Below, piece by piece: positions 28,129-38,493 of a stretch of 38,493 bases of DNA. The stretch is from an uncultured Gammaproteobacteria bacterium (GTDB taxonomy: Bacteria > Pseudomonadota > Gammaproteobacteria > Pseudomonadales > Pseudohongiellaceae), in NCBI GenBank assembly GCA_903837345.1, contig CAILUG010000045.1, positions 1-38,493 of the forward strand, given 5' to 3'. A program made the translations under genes and the position numbers. Positions within the stretch are counted from its first letter, which is position 1. Each line of letters begins with the position of its first letter. The notes beneath the pieces were generated by a model that had not been told where the DNA came from, made no database searches, and worked only from the letters and a program-made list of their open reading frames with translations.

Positions 28129-28224
28129 GGGATTACCTGAAGTTCTGGAAAATTATGGTGCTGACCCGACCTACTGCAGTCCTTGCTGGCGAGAGTTCAG
28201 CCCGTTTCATTGCTTTTCTATCTT

Positions 28225-29417
<1,193 letters not shown>

Positions 29418-29443
29418 TTTGGCGTGGACTGCAACGGCAAGTT

Positions 29444-30421
29444 TTATGGCAGCAAATGACTGACTGCGTCGCGTTCTTCGCTCAGTTCTTTCTCGGTTTT
29501 TTTCATCAGATCCCGGCTGAAATCGCTGACCGGCAGGTTCTGCACGATGGTGTAGGCGCCGTTGGCACAAGTTACCGGGTAGGAATAAACCAGCCCTTTG
29601 GCAATGCCATAGCTGCCGTCACTGACGATGGCCATGCTGACGATCTTGCCATTGGTACCCAGCGCCCAGTCGCGCATGTGCTCGATCGCAGCATTGGCGG
29701 CAGAGGCGGCGCTGGAGAGGCCACGCGCCTTGATGATGGCAGCCCCGCGTTGCTGCACGGTGGGAATGAAGTCCTTGACCATCCAGTCGTTGTTCACCAG
29801 CGAAGTAGCGGCCGTGCCTGCCACCTTGCAATGATGAATATCGGGATACTGGGTGGAACTGTGATTGCCCCAGATGATCATGCTGTCGACATCAGTGGAA
29901 TGCTTGCCGGTTTTCAGCGCCAGTTGTGCCACCGCGCGGTTATGGTCGAGTCTGGTCATCGCCGTGAACTGGCCTGGTTGCAGGCTGGGAGCATTGCGGT
30001 AGGCAATCAAGGCATTGGTATTGGCCGGGTTGCCGACCACGATCACCTTGACGTTGCGGGAGGCATGGTCATTGATGGCCTTGCCCTGGGCCGAGAAGAT
30101 TTTGGCATTGGCCTCGAGCAGATCCTTGCGCTCCATACCGGGACCGCGCGGACGTGCACCCACCAGCAGGCAATAGTCGGCGTCCTTGAAGGCCACGGCC
30201 GGATCGTCACTCTGGACGATGCCGCGCAGCAGCGGAAACGCGCAGTCTTCCAGTTCCATCGCCACGCCCTTGAGTGCTTCCAGCGCCGGGGTGATCTCAA
30301 GCAGCTGCAGAATGACGGGTTGATCCTTGCCGAGCATGTCGCCGGCAGCAATGCGGAACAAAAGTGAATAACTGATCTGGCCGGCAGCGCCGGTCACGGT
30401 GACCCTTACAGGAGCTTTCAT
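29444..30421 (-). CDS. mdh: Malate dehydrogenase
   Basis: NAD-dependent TCA-cycle enzyme interconverting malate and oxaloacetate. The 325-residue product belongs to the type 2 (cytosol-like) malate dehydrogenases rather than the E. coli type. It starts with the Rossmann motif [19 protein letters not shown]; the substrate loop is [15 protein letters not shown], with conserved RLDHNRA and the catalytic His187 in [11 protein letters not shown]. It is divergent from pyk. Length and motifs are complete. Confidence 0.96.
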   Translation of the reverse strand: MKAPVRVTVTGAAGQISYSLLFRIAAGDMLGKDQPVILQLLEITPALEALKGVAMELEDCAFPLLRGIVQSDDPAVAFKDADYCLLVGARPRGPGMERKDLLEANAKIFSAQGKAINDHASRNVKVIVVGNPANTNALIAYRNAPSLQPGQFTAMTRLDHNRAVAQLALKTGKHSTDVDSMIIWGNHSSTQYPDIHHCKVAGTAATSLVNNDWMVKDFIPTVQQRGAAIIKARGLSSAASAANAAIEHMRDWALGTNGKIVSMAIVSDGSYGIAKGLVYSYPVTCANGAYTIVQNLPVSDFSRDLMKKTEKELSEERDAVSHLLP

Positions 30422-30582
30422 GGACTATTCCTATCAACAATGGACTGGATTGGGTGGAGGCCCCTGTGCACTTGCAGGAGGCACACAGCGGCAATACTGC
30501 GGAACGGGATTATACCTCACCCTTTGCTGACCACCGGAGGTGAATTTGCTATTCTCCGGGGGACTTCAGCAAGGAACCCCTC
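30422..30582. promoter_or_regulatory. Divergent mdh/pyk promoter region
   Basis: A 161-base gap. On the minus strand a perfect TATAAT at 30509-30514 lies about 88 nt upstream of mdh, giving it a longish leader; the -35 is poor. On the plus strand TTGCTG followed after 17 nt by TGCTAT is a weak candidate for pyk, and AAGGA stands before the pyk ATG. No operator was recognised. Confidence 0.4.
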
Positions 30583-31995
<1,413 letters not shown>

Positions 31996-32003
31996 AACTC
32001 GGG

Positions 32004-33836
32004 CTACTTCTGTAATTCGTCGAACAGGAATCTGGTCACGTCAGTCACGCTCTGGTCATTGATCAGCTCCGGATACAGCTTCGGCATCGGCGCTTTCGGA
32101 TTTTTGATTACTGCACCGACGGCTGCCATGTCCATGCGTTTGGCTATGTTGCCGAGTTTTTTCTCGGCCATGAAGTTGCCATCGGTGCCGTGGCAGGAAG
32201 CGCAAACCTGACTGTAAAGGCGACGGCCATTGTCGATCCCGCTGGTGGCAGTGCCCTTGGTTGCATCGATCGCCCGCACTGGTGCGCCGGGGTTCAGGCT
32301 CATGATGATCACACTTGGCAAGCCGACATCACCAAAAGCATTGCGTGAAATATTGCCGGCAGCAAAAGCCACATATTGTTTGCCGGCCAGTTCATAAGTC
32401 ACCACGCCACCGGCCATCGCGCCACCCACATTCTCTTTCTTCAAAAGCACACCGCTCTTGCTGTCGAACACCAGGAAGTTGCCGGCCAGATCCCCGGCGA
32501 ACGTCACGCCACCAGCAGTTGGCGTAATACCTGCTACCACCGGCTTTTCCGCATGATATTTCCAGCGGACTGCGCCAGTGAGACTGTCGAGCGCAGTGAC
32601 CCAGCCAGTGGCCTCGCCATCCGGCTCCACCATTCCGCCGAAATTGGCTTCACCGGGTTTGTATACCGTGCCTTCACCCAGCGTCACTTTGAAACAAATG
32701 TCGACCGCACCAGTGATCAACGCGCCATTCAGCCGATCCAGCGCCGGGCCGTTCCACTCCACACCGCCGGCGTAACCCGGGCACATGCGCGAACCTTCAC
32801 GTGAAGGCTTTTGGTAGATTTCTTCCACCGTGGTGACAGGAGTGCGGAACACGGACTTCCTGGTATCACGATCAACTACGGTGACATATCCATCCTTGCC
32901 ACCAATGGCCATCAGGTCACGTCCACCCTCAACCCGGTACAGCACCGGCGCTGCCACCAGATCAAGATCTTTCCAGTCAGAAGGTGATACCTGATACCAC
33001 CACTTCAGATTGCCACTGGCTGCATCCAGCACGACGATGGAGTTGGTAAACAGGTTTTTGCCTGGACGATAACCGATATCAATGTCCGGCCACGGATTGC
33101 CGACCGGCACGAACAGTTCACCTGAACTGACATCCAGGGACATGGCACCCCATACACCACCACCGCCGGTTTTGGCTGTTTCCGGGCGCGCCCAGGAATC
33201 GGCACCGGTTTCCTTGCCCATCGGGATGGTATTGAATCGCCACAGTTCGTGACCGGTGATCGCGTCATATGCCATCACGCGGCCACGTATGCCCAGTTCG
33301 CTACCGGCGATGCCCATGAACACCACGTTCTGCCAGGCCAGCGGTGCCCCCGGCGTGGATTCGCCCAGTGCCGGGTTGGCTATCTGGTTCTTCCACAGCA
33401 GTGCACCGGTAATTGCATCAAGCGCAATCAGGCGCCCATCGCAGGTGCCGCGAAAAATCCGGTTGTTGAGCAGCGCGACACCGCGACTGGAACCACCGCA
33501 CCGCGCATCTTCAGGCTGATAATCGTATTTCCAGATTACTGCACAGGAGCTGGCATTCAACGCCATGGTTTCGCGTGCGGTAGAGGTATAGATGACGCCA
33601 TCGCTGACTATCAGCCCCCCATGAAACGACCCTGGGCCATCAATCTGCACCTTGCACACCTGGCCCAGCTGACTGGCGTTTTGCGTGTTGATCTGCTTGA
33701 GCGAGGAAAACCGCTGACTGCCAAGGCCATTGTTGTAAGTGAGCCACTGCACGCCAACAGCTGCATCTTGCGCCAATGCCAGTGTTGAAATTGCGGCCAA
33801 TGTGAATATTGCCAGTAATGCTTTTGTTGTTGTCAT
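32004..33836 (-). CDS. Secreted PQQ-dependent dehydrogenase with C-terminal cytochrome c domain
   Basis: A 610-residue periplasmic quinohemoprotein. I chose the start at 33836 because it gives a clean signal peptide (MTTTKALLAI...STLALAQ, cleavage after about residue 22); the longer open frame is unlike a leader. A PQQ beta-propeller follows, with repeats such as RLIALDAITGALLWK. The block around VGNPWP (Asn247) and SPSDWKDLD (Asp290) aligns with the catalytic Asn and Asp of quinoprotein alcohol dehydrogenases. The C-terminal domain carries a haem c site CASCH (545-549) and a later Met584. It has no adjacent cysteine pair, unlike classical methanol and ethanol dehydrogenases. The substrate is unknown; polyvinyl-alcohol-dehydrogenase-like enzymes are another option. 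No PQQ synthesis genes are in the window. Confidence 0.85.
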   Translation of the reverse strand: MTTTKALLAIFTLAAISTLALAQDAAVGVQWLTYNNGLGSQRFSSLKQINTQNASQLGQVCKVQIDGPGSFHGGLIVSDGVIYTSTARETMALNASSCAVIWKYDYQPEDARCGGSSRGVALLNNRIFRGTCDGRLIALDAITGALLWKNQIANPALGESTPGAPLAWQNVVFMGIAGSELGIRGRVMAYDAITGHELWRFNTIPMGKETGADSWARPETAKTGGGGVWGAMSLDVSSGELFVPVGNPWPDIDIGYRPGKNLFTNSIVVLDAASGNLKWWYQVSPSDWKDLDLVAAPVLYRVEGGRDLMAIGGKDGYVTVVDRDTRKSVFRTPVTTVEEIYQKPSREGSRMCPGYAGGVEWNGPALDRLNGALITGAVDICFKVTLGEGTVYKPGEANFGGMVEPDGEATGWVTALDSLTGAVRWKYHAEKPVVAGITPTAGGVTFAGDLAGNFLVFDSKSGVLLKKENVGGAMAGGVVTYELAGKQYVAFAAGNISRNAFGDVGLPSVIIMSLNPGAPVRAIDATKGTATSGIDNGRRLYSQVCASCHGTDGNFMAEKKLGNIAKRMDMAAVGAVIKNPKAPMPKLYPELINDQSVTDVTRFLFDELQK

Positions 33837-33927
33837 GGCTGGTGATCCCCTTGATGGAAGCACGATTATAGAACCTATCGCTGAATTTCGCAGAGGTCTT
33901 CTGCTGAACTCTGGAGAGGGCCGGGTA

Positions 33928-34971
33928 TCACAGCACCTCTGAAGCCATGAACATTGCATCGCCATAGCTGAAAAACCGGTACTTTTCGGCAATTGCAGCC
34001 TGATAAGCAGCCAGCACGTGCTCACGCGAACTGAAGGCGCTCACCAGCATCAGCAGGGTTGATTCAGGCAAATGGAAATTGGTGATCAGCGCATCGACAC
34101 TGCGAAACTGGTAGCCAGGATAGATGAAGATGCGGGTGTCCCCGCTGAACGGCTGCAGCTCGCCAGTCTGACTTGCCGTTTCCAGACAACGCACAGTGGT
34201 GGTCCCTACTGCCACCACCCGCCCGCCACGTTCACGGCAAGCCCGCACTTGCCGGCAGACTTCAGCACTCACTTCCAGATATTCGGCATGCATGCGGTGA
34301 TCGGCAATGTTGTCGACTCGCACTGGTTGAAAGGTGCCGGCACCAACATGCAGGGTCACAGTTGCTGTTTGTATGCCCCGCTCACTGATTGCTGCCAACA
34401 ACTCACTGTCGAAATGCAGACCTGCAGTCGGTGCCGCGACTGCCCCGGATTTTTCGGCAAATACGGTCTGGTAGCGTTCGCGGTCGGCCACTTCATCGGC
34501 GCGCTTGATATAGGGTGGCAACGGCATGTGACCGATGCGATCCAGCAACGCCATCAGATCCAGTGCGGGCGGGAACTGCAGGATCAGGAACTCGCCTTCC
34601 CTGCCTTCGATGTGGACTCGCTGCTGACTGCCATCACTGTCTGCCAACAATATCCAGCTGCCCTCACCCAGCGATTTGCTGCCGCGCACCTGGGCCAGCA
34701 CCCGGTTGCCGGTCATCACCCGCTCCAGCAGCACTTCCAGCTTGCCGCCGCTGGGCTTGTGTCCGAATAACCGGGCGGGAATTACCCGTGTATTGTTGAA
34801 GACCAGCAAGTCACGCGCATCCAGCAGCCCCGGCAAGTCGGTGAAGCGGCGATGCTGCAACGCACCACTGTAACGATCCATACACAGCAAACGGCTGCCG
34901 CTGCGCTGGGCCGCGGGATGGTGGGCAATGAGCTCGGGTGGAAGATCGAAATGGAAATCAGATAGCTGCAT
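33928..34971 (-). CDS. queA: S-adenosylmethionine:tRNA ribosyltransferase-isomerase
   Basis: Uses the ribosyl part of SAM to convert preQ1 in tRNA to epoxyqueuosine, the step after Tgt. The 347-residue product starts [19 protein letters not shown]. It has the family blocks [38 protein letters not shown] and [15 protein letters not shown]. It lies 91 nt upstream of the quinohemoprotein gene and is divergent from tRNA-Leu. There is no Shine-Dalgarno, and a possible -10 lies very close to the ATG. Confidence 0.96.
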   Translation of the reverse strand: MQLSDFHFDLPPELIAHHPAAQRSGSRLLCMDRYSGALQHRRFTDLPGLLDARDLLVFNNTRVIPARLFGHKPSGGKLEVLLERVMTGNRVLAQVRGSKSLGEGSWILLADSDGSQQRVHIEGREGEFLILQFPPALDLMALLDRIGHMPLPPYIKRADEVADRERYQTVFAEKSGAVAAPTAGLHFDSELLAAISERGIQTATVTLHVGAGTFQPVRVDNIADHRMHAEYLEVSAEVCRQVRACRERGGRVVAVGTTTVRCLETASQTGELQPFSGDTRIFIYPGYQFRSVDALITNFHLPESTLLMLVSAFSSREHVLAAYQAAIAEKYRFFSYGDAMFMASEVL

Positions 34972-34977
34972 GCAGCC

Positions 34978-34983
34978 ATTGTA
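34978..34983 (-). promoter_or_regulatory. Candidate -10 box for queA close to the ATG
   Basis: TACAAT on the minus strand lies six bases before the queA start, with CTGCCT 17 nt upstream. If real, the message would be leaderless or nearly so, like the case suggested for xseA. Confidence 0.25.
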
Positions 34984-35022
34984 GCCTGCAAATTAACGGT
35001 AGGCAGTGGCTGCCAGCATGGT

Positions 35023-35028
35023 TATAAT
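35023..35028 (+). promoter_or_regulatory. -10 box of the tRNA-Leu promoter
   Basis: A perfect TATAAT followed at once by the GC-rich sequence GCGCGCCGC, the kind of discriminator found on stable-RNA promoters under stringent control, 27 nt before the tRNA gene. The -35 (TAGGCA at 17 nt) is weak. Confidence 0.55.
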
Positions 35029-35055
35029 GCGCGCCGCTTTACCCTCTCCTACAAT

Positions 35056-35141
35056 GCCGGAGTGGTGAAATGGCAGACACGGTGGACTCAAAATCCACTG
35101 CCCTTAAAAGCGTGCCGGTTCAAGTCCGGCCTCCGGCACCA
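35056..35141 (+). tRNA. tRNA-Leu (anticodon CAA)
   Basis: An 86-nt class II tRNA. The acceptor stem GCCGGAG pairs with CTCCGGC, followed by discriminator A and an encoded CCA. The anticodon stem GTGGA/TCCAC holds the loop CTCAAAA, so the anticodon is CAA, reading UUG. A long variable arm (around TGCCCTTAAAAGCGT) and a T-arm GCCGGTTCAAGTCCGGC complete the cloverleaf. As I recall, a tRNA-Leu next to queA is also found in Pseudomonas. Here it marks the border between core genes and the broken accessory gene to its right. Confidence 0.95.
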
Positions 35142-35229
35142 ATATCTGGCTTACTGACGTCCAGCAACGTCCCCCTCTTTCGCAGGAAACCCTGTAAATG
35201 CCTGTATCACCCGTTGTGGCTGGTACAGA
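35142..35229. other. Spacer between tRNA-Leu and the broken surface gene
   Basis: Eighty-eight bases with no gene, no terminator hairpin with T-tract, and no repeat of the tRNA 3' end that would mark an attachment site. Confidence 0.5.
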
Positions 35230-38200
35230 CTAATTCTGCAGCAACAATTGCTGTCGTAATGGCTGGTCCTTGTAATAGAAGTAGAGTGTGCCATTTTCCA
35301 TGCGGAAGGTGCCGCCATAGGCAGCAGCCTGTGCAATGGAAACCTGTTCGGCATGGAAGTTGGGCACCACGATCTGGCTTTGTCCTGAAGGTGAAATGGC
35401 CACAAAGTTGGTTCCGTCATTATTGGTTGCACTCAAGGTCCAGCCCAGCTTGATTGCTGCATCCCTGACTTGAAGCTGGTCATAGAAAGCCGGCTCAAGG
35501 CGCTGTCTTGTTGCCGCTGTGCTGACGAACTCCAGTGACGGCTTGCCTGGTTCGGCAACGACCAGATTCATTTTGCCGTCTGGGTTCTGCAACACTTCAT
35601 AATGTGGCCGCGCCATGTAGAAACCACTGCTGCTATCTGTGTTACTTGCCAGCTTTAACAAACCGTTGTCGAGTACACCTGTGGTGAAGTTGTAGGTAGC
35701 CTTCATGTATGAGGCAAAGTCCGCCATCATATTAAGTATCGGTTGGTAGCTACTGCGAAGCCCGCCGAAAGTCATGCTTAGGCTGTTGTCTGGGTTGAGA
35801 ATGGTGCCATCAGCCACGCCTGCCGTTACCTGAATACTGCCCACCAAGCGTGCAAAGAGCTCGTGATTGCCACTGGTTATCTTGATCAAACCATCAGCCA
35901 GCTGATTGAACTGCATACTTCCGTTCTGTTGGCTGTTCATAAAATCAGAGAAGCGGGTACCAGTGCGACCGAGCACATTGCCACCCTCAAACCGCGCCGT
36001 GATGGCCGGATAGCTGTTTATGCCGACAGGCGTAATCAAAGCAAGAGCGTCATCGGTTTTACCGCCATTGCCGGATAGTGAACCCAGATACACACCCGTC
36101 AGATTGCCATTGGCATCAAAGCGGGCCACTTCGCCGGCTTCCAGGGTAATAGACACAGTATCCGTGGTGAGGGCGTTGAGTGTATGCCCGCTACTCGATG
36201 TTGAAACTGCCAAAGCCCCCGCGCTTAGTGTTTGCAACGCCACTTTTATTTGCACTTCTCCTGATTCAGCCGAAACAGAGCCTAAGCCATTGGTTGCTAT
36301 ATTGAAACCGGCTGTGCCGCCCGCCGGTCCCGCCTGTGCAACCACGTTGTGCAAGGTGGTGTCTTTGGACAGCTCCATTCCACCGATTATGCCGCCCGAC
36401 TGTGTATTGCCGATCGTGGTCTCACCCTGCAGCAGTTGCAGGCTTTTGGTTGTCGAGCCATTGGGGAGCGTCAGCGTCGTCGTACTGATGATTGTGGGGC
36501 TGGATGGGTTGGCCGTTTCCGGATCGACCTGAATGTTGAATACGCTTCCATTCAACTGCACATTCACCGGAGTTCGGGATGGGAATCCGATCAGCACATT
36601 GTTTGGCGTGTTGTCTGCCAGCTTGAGCGTCTCACTACCCAAGCTGCCTGCTATAACAAGAGTGCCGCCATCCGAGATGCCGACATTGTTGTTCAGTTTG
36701 TCCAGGTTGGTCACAACATTGGATGGCGCACGCGTCGGCGTGAAGCCGGTATTCGTTGTCAAACTGGTTTCAATATTCCTGCCAATCAAATTGATCGATG
36801 GATTTACTGCGGTTACTGAATTCGACATGGCAGAGGCTGCCCCTGTGCCAATGCTGTTTGTGGCCATCACTGTGAACGTATAACTCGTGCCTTTGGCCAA
36901 TCCGGCCACCGAGATCGGGCTGGAGCTGCCAGTACCAGTGAAGCCGCCGGAACTTGCGGTGACTGTGTATCCGGTAATGGCAACACCACCATTCGATGCA
37001 GGAGCAGAAAACATAATTGTGGCAGTAGTCCCGCTTATTGACGCTGTCACATTTGTTGGTGCACCTGGCGCTACGGCGGCGACCGCAAACGAACGAGCGA
37101 CAGTAGCAGCGGCCAGATAGCTGCCATTGCCGGCCTGATCGGCAGCAATGATGCAGGTGCCGGCATTTATGAAGGTCAGTACCCCACCGCTTGTAATCAT
37201 ACATACGCTGGTGGTCGATGAAGAAAATGTTGGAGTCAGCGAGGAAGTGGCGGTGGCAGTCAGCGTTGGAGCGGTGTCAAAATTCTGGGTGCCGGGGCCT
37301 GTAAAGGTGATCGTCTGCGCCGCTTTCGGTATCACGCTGTTGGAAGCTGCCGAAGCACTGCCAGTACCAACGCTGTTGGTGGCAGTGACGGTGAATGTGT
37401 AAGCCGTGCCATTGGTCAAGCCGGTCACCAGGATCGGGCTGGCGCTGCCGGTGCCAGTGAGGCTCCCAGGGCTGGAAGTGACCGTATAGCCTGTAATCGT
37501 CGCACCACCATTGGAGCCTGGGGAACTGAAGGTCACAGTGGTTTGAGTATTGCCGGCAGTGGCAGAGCCGATTGTCGGTGCACCCGGCACGACTGGCGCC
37601 ACCACGCTGAACGACTAAGTGGGGCCCGAAGCAGCAGCATAGATGCTGTTACCAGACTGGTAGCTTTGGAGAGTACAAGTGCCAGTGGAGAAATAGATCA
37701 CCGTGATGCCACTGACCCCGCATACACCGCCAGTGGCTGTGAATCCAACTGACAAACCGGAGCTGGCGGTGGCTGCCGTCGGTGACAGCGTGGTGCCGAA
37801 ATATTGTGTGCCAGGGTTTGGAAACGTGATCGTTTGGGTGGCTTTCGGTGTCACGCTGTTGGAAGCGTTTGAGACAATGACAGTGCTGTCGCTGTAGCTG
37901 GCCGTGACGGTGAAGGTGTAAGCCGTGCCGTTGGTCAGGCCTGTGACTGTGATCGGGCTGGCATTGCCGGTGCCTGTGAGTCCTCCAGGGCTGGCAGTGA
38001 CCGTGTAGCCTGTCAATGTTGCACCGGTGGCAGTAACGGTGAAGGTCACTGTGGCCTGGGCATCGCCCGCAGTGGCCGTGCCCATAATCGGTGTGCCAGG
38101 CGCAACGACAACACTGAATGACTGGGTAGGTCCTGAAGCAGCAGCATAAACACTGTTACCAGACTGGTAACTCTGGAGAGTACATGTACCTGTGGAAATG

Positions 38201-38343
38201 TAATACACGGTATAACCGCTAACCCCGCACACACTAGTTGTTGCCGTGAAGCCCACTGGCAAACCAGAGCTAGAAGTGGCTGCGGTAGGCGACAACGTAG
38301 TGCCAAAATTTTGCGTGCCGGGGTTGGAGAAAGTAATGGTCTG
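35230..38343 (-). pseudogene. Large modular surface-type protein gene, broken by an amber codon and an IS
   Basis: One reading frame on the minus strand runs from an IS junction near 38343 to a stop at 35230, interrupted once by TAG at 37615-37617. Repeated modules of about 170 residues pair a cysteine-containing Ig-like unit (TITFPNPGTQYFG..., VCGVSG, STGTCTLQSYQSGN) with a fibronectin III-like unit (PGTPIMGTATAGD, ITGYTVT, GLTNGTAYTFTVTA). The last 520 or so residues are different, beta-rich and unrecognised. In the module copy about 500 bases upstream the amber position is CAG (SGPTQSFSVV), so one C-to-T change made the stop. The N-terminus and signal are beyond the IS. A role as a secreted adhesin or wall protein is inference. 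Translation from the GTG at 37605 could give a 791-residue remnant. Confidence 0.8.
37303..38343 (-). repeat. Tandem Ig-like/Fn3 modules, about 510-520 bp each
   Basis: The motif QTITF begins three module copies, near 38343, 37837 and 37318, so the period is roughly 505-520 bp. The two rightmost copies are closest in sequence, sharing blocks such as TGTCTLQSYQSGN and YAAASGPT at both protein and DNA level. The third has diverged (TFTGPGTQNF). Such arrays expand and contract by recombination. Confidence 0.75.
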
Positions 38344-38493
38344 CGGACACAGACTGGCAAGCCCCCGATTTCCTATACACCTGACAGCTTCATAAAGTAC
38401 TGCTCTTCAAACTTCGCTGGTGGTATGCCGTCGTTGTTACCATGTCTTCGAACCGGGTTATAAAACAGCTCGATGTAGTTGAACACATCTGCC
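38342..38493 (-). mobile_element. IS3-family insertion sequence, one end, running off the window
   Basis: At 38342 the modular gene stops matching its own repeats and new sequence begins with TGCGGACACAGACTGGCAAG, a plausible terminal inverted repeat with the 5'-TG end of IS3-type elements. The transposase reading frame enters from the right edge and stops 31 bases from this end. The other end and the target duplication are outside the window. Confidence 0.75.
38373..38493 (-). CDS. IS3-family transposase, C-terminal fragment
   Basis: Only the last 39 codons are in the window. They read ADVFNYIELFYNPVRRHG and on to a TAG stop, the typical end of the DDE integrase core of IS3-family OrfB, including the YIELFYN-RRHG signature and the PPAKFEEQYF tail. 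The gene continues past the right edge, so its integrity cannot be judged. It is in the same orientation as the gene it interrupts. Confidence 0.85.
   Translation of the reverse strand, partial: ADVFNYIELFYNPVRRHGNNDGIPPAKFEEQYFMKLSGV

Noticed and set aside
33837-34025. Longer N-terminus for the quinohemoprotein
   Set aside because: It runs into queA and would hide a good signal peptide that starts at 33836.
35070-35453. Open frame running from the tRNA into the following DNA
   Set aside because: It begins inside tRNA-Leu and overlaps the end of the surface gene on the other strand.
37606-37617. Programmed amber readthrough in the surface gene
   Set aside because: No recoding signal is seen, and the repeat copy has CAG at the same place; a point mutation is simpler, especially with the IS upstream.

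Overview
The window is a chromosomal housekeeping stretch from a gammaproteobacterium. The marker genes (rodZ, yfgM, bamB, pilW/pilF, the iscR-led ISC operon) are proteobacterial. The order xseA/guaB-guaA, the der to ndk block, isc, trmJ, suhB, secFD-yajC, tgt and queA next to a tRNA-Leu gene resembles what I remember of Pseudomonas and relatives. The genus cannot be fixed from the sequence alone. Most genes lie on the minus strand.

Layout, left to right. 1-129: an AT-rich flank with short direct repeats beside the 3' end of guaA. 130-3190: guaA and guaB (GMP synthesis, minus). 3333-7488: xseA, a class I methyltransferase and ppk1 (plus). 7519-16951: a tightly packed minus-strand chain rlmN-pilW-rodZ-ispG-hisS-yfgM-bamB-der-glutamine amidotransferase, mostly joined by 1-4 nt overlaps. 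16989-23014: ndk and the complete iscR-iscS-iscU-iscA-hscB-hscA-fdx operon, with two IscR-like operators ahead of iscR. 23093-24832: trmJ (minus) and suhB (plus), divergent. 24878-29364: tgt-yajC-secD-secF. 29444-31995: mdh and pyk, divergent. 32004-34971: a secreted PQQ/haem c dehydrogenase and queA. 35056-35141: tRNA-Leu(CAA). 35230-38343: a large modular surface-type gene broken by an amber codon and by an IS3-family element that runs off the right edge.

The genes group into a few jobs: purine nucleotide supply (guaA, guaB, ndk), Fe-S cluster assembly together with users of such clusters (ispG, rlmN), envelope assembly (bamB, yfgM, secDF-yajC, rodZ, pilW), tRNA modification (trmJ, tgt, queA) and central carbon metabolism (mdh, pyk). 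The left two thirds are conserved core. Accessory material is limited to the left flank, possibly the quinohemoprotein gene, and everything right of tRNA-Leu.

I see no CRISPR array, toxin-antitoxin pair, defence island or clear new multi-gene system. The most unusual signals are: (1) a 43-bp tandem repeat seeded from the 3' end and stop codon of iscS, forming a row of hairpins before iscU; (2) a second stop-containing tandem repeat at the end of tgt; (3) the broken modular surface gene with an unrecognised C-terminal region of about 520 residues. No gene-free stretch exceeds 300 bases; the longest gaps are about 140-160 bases and are described below.
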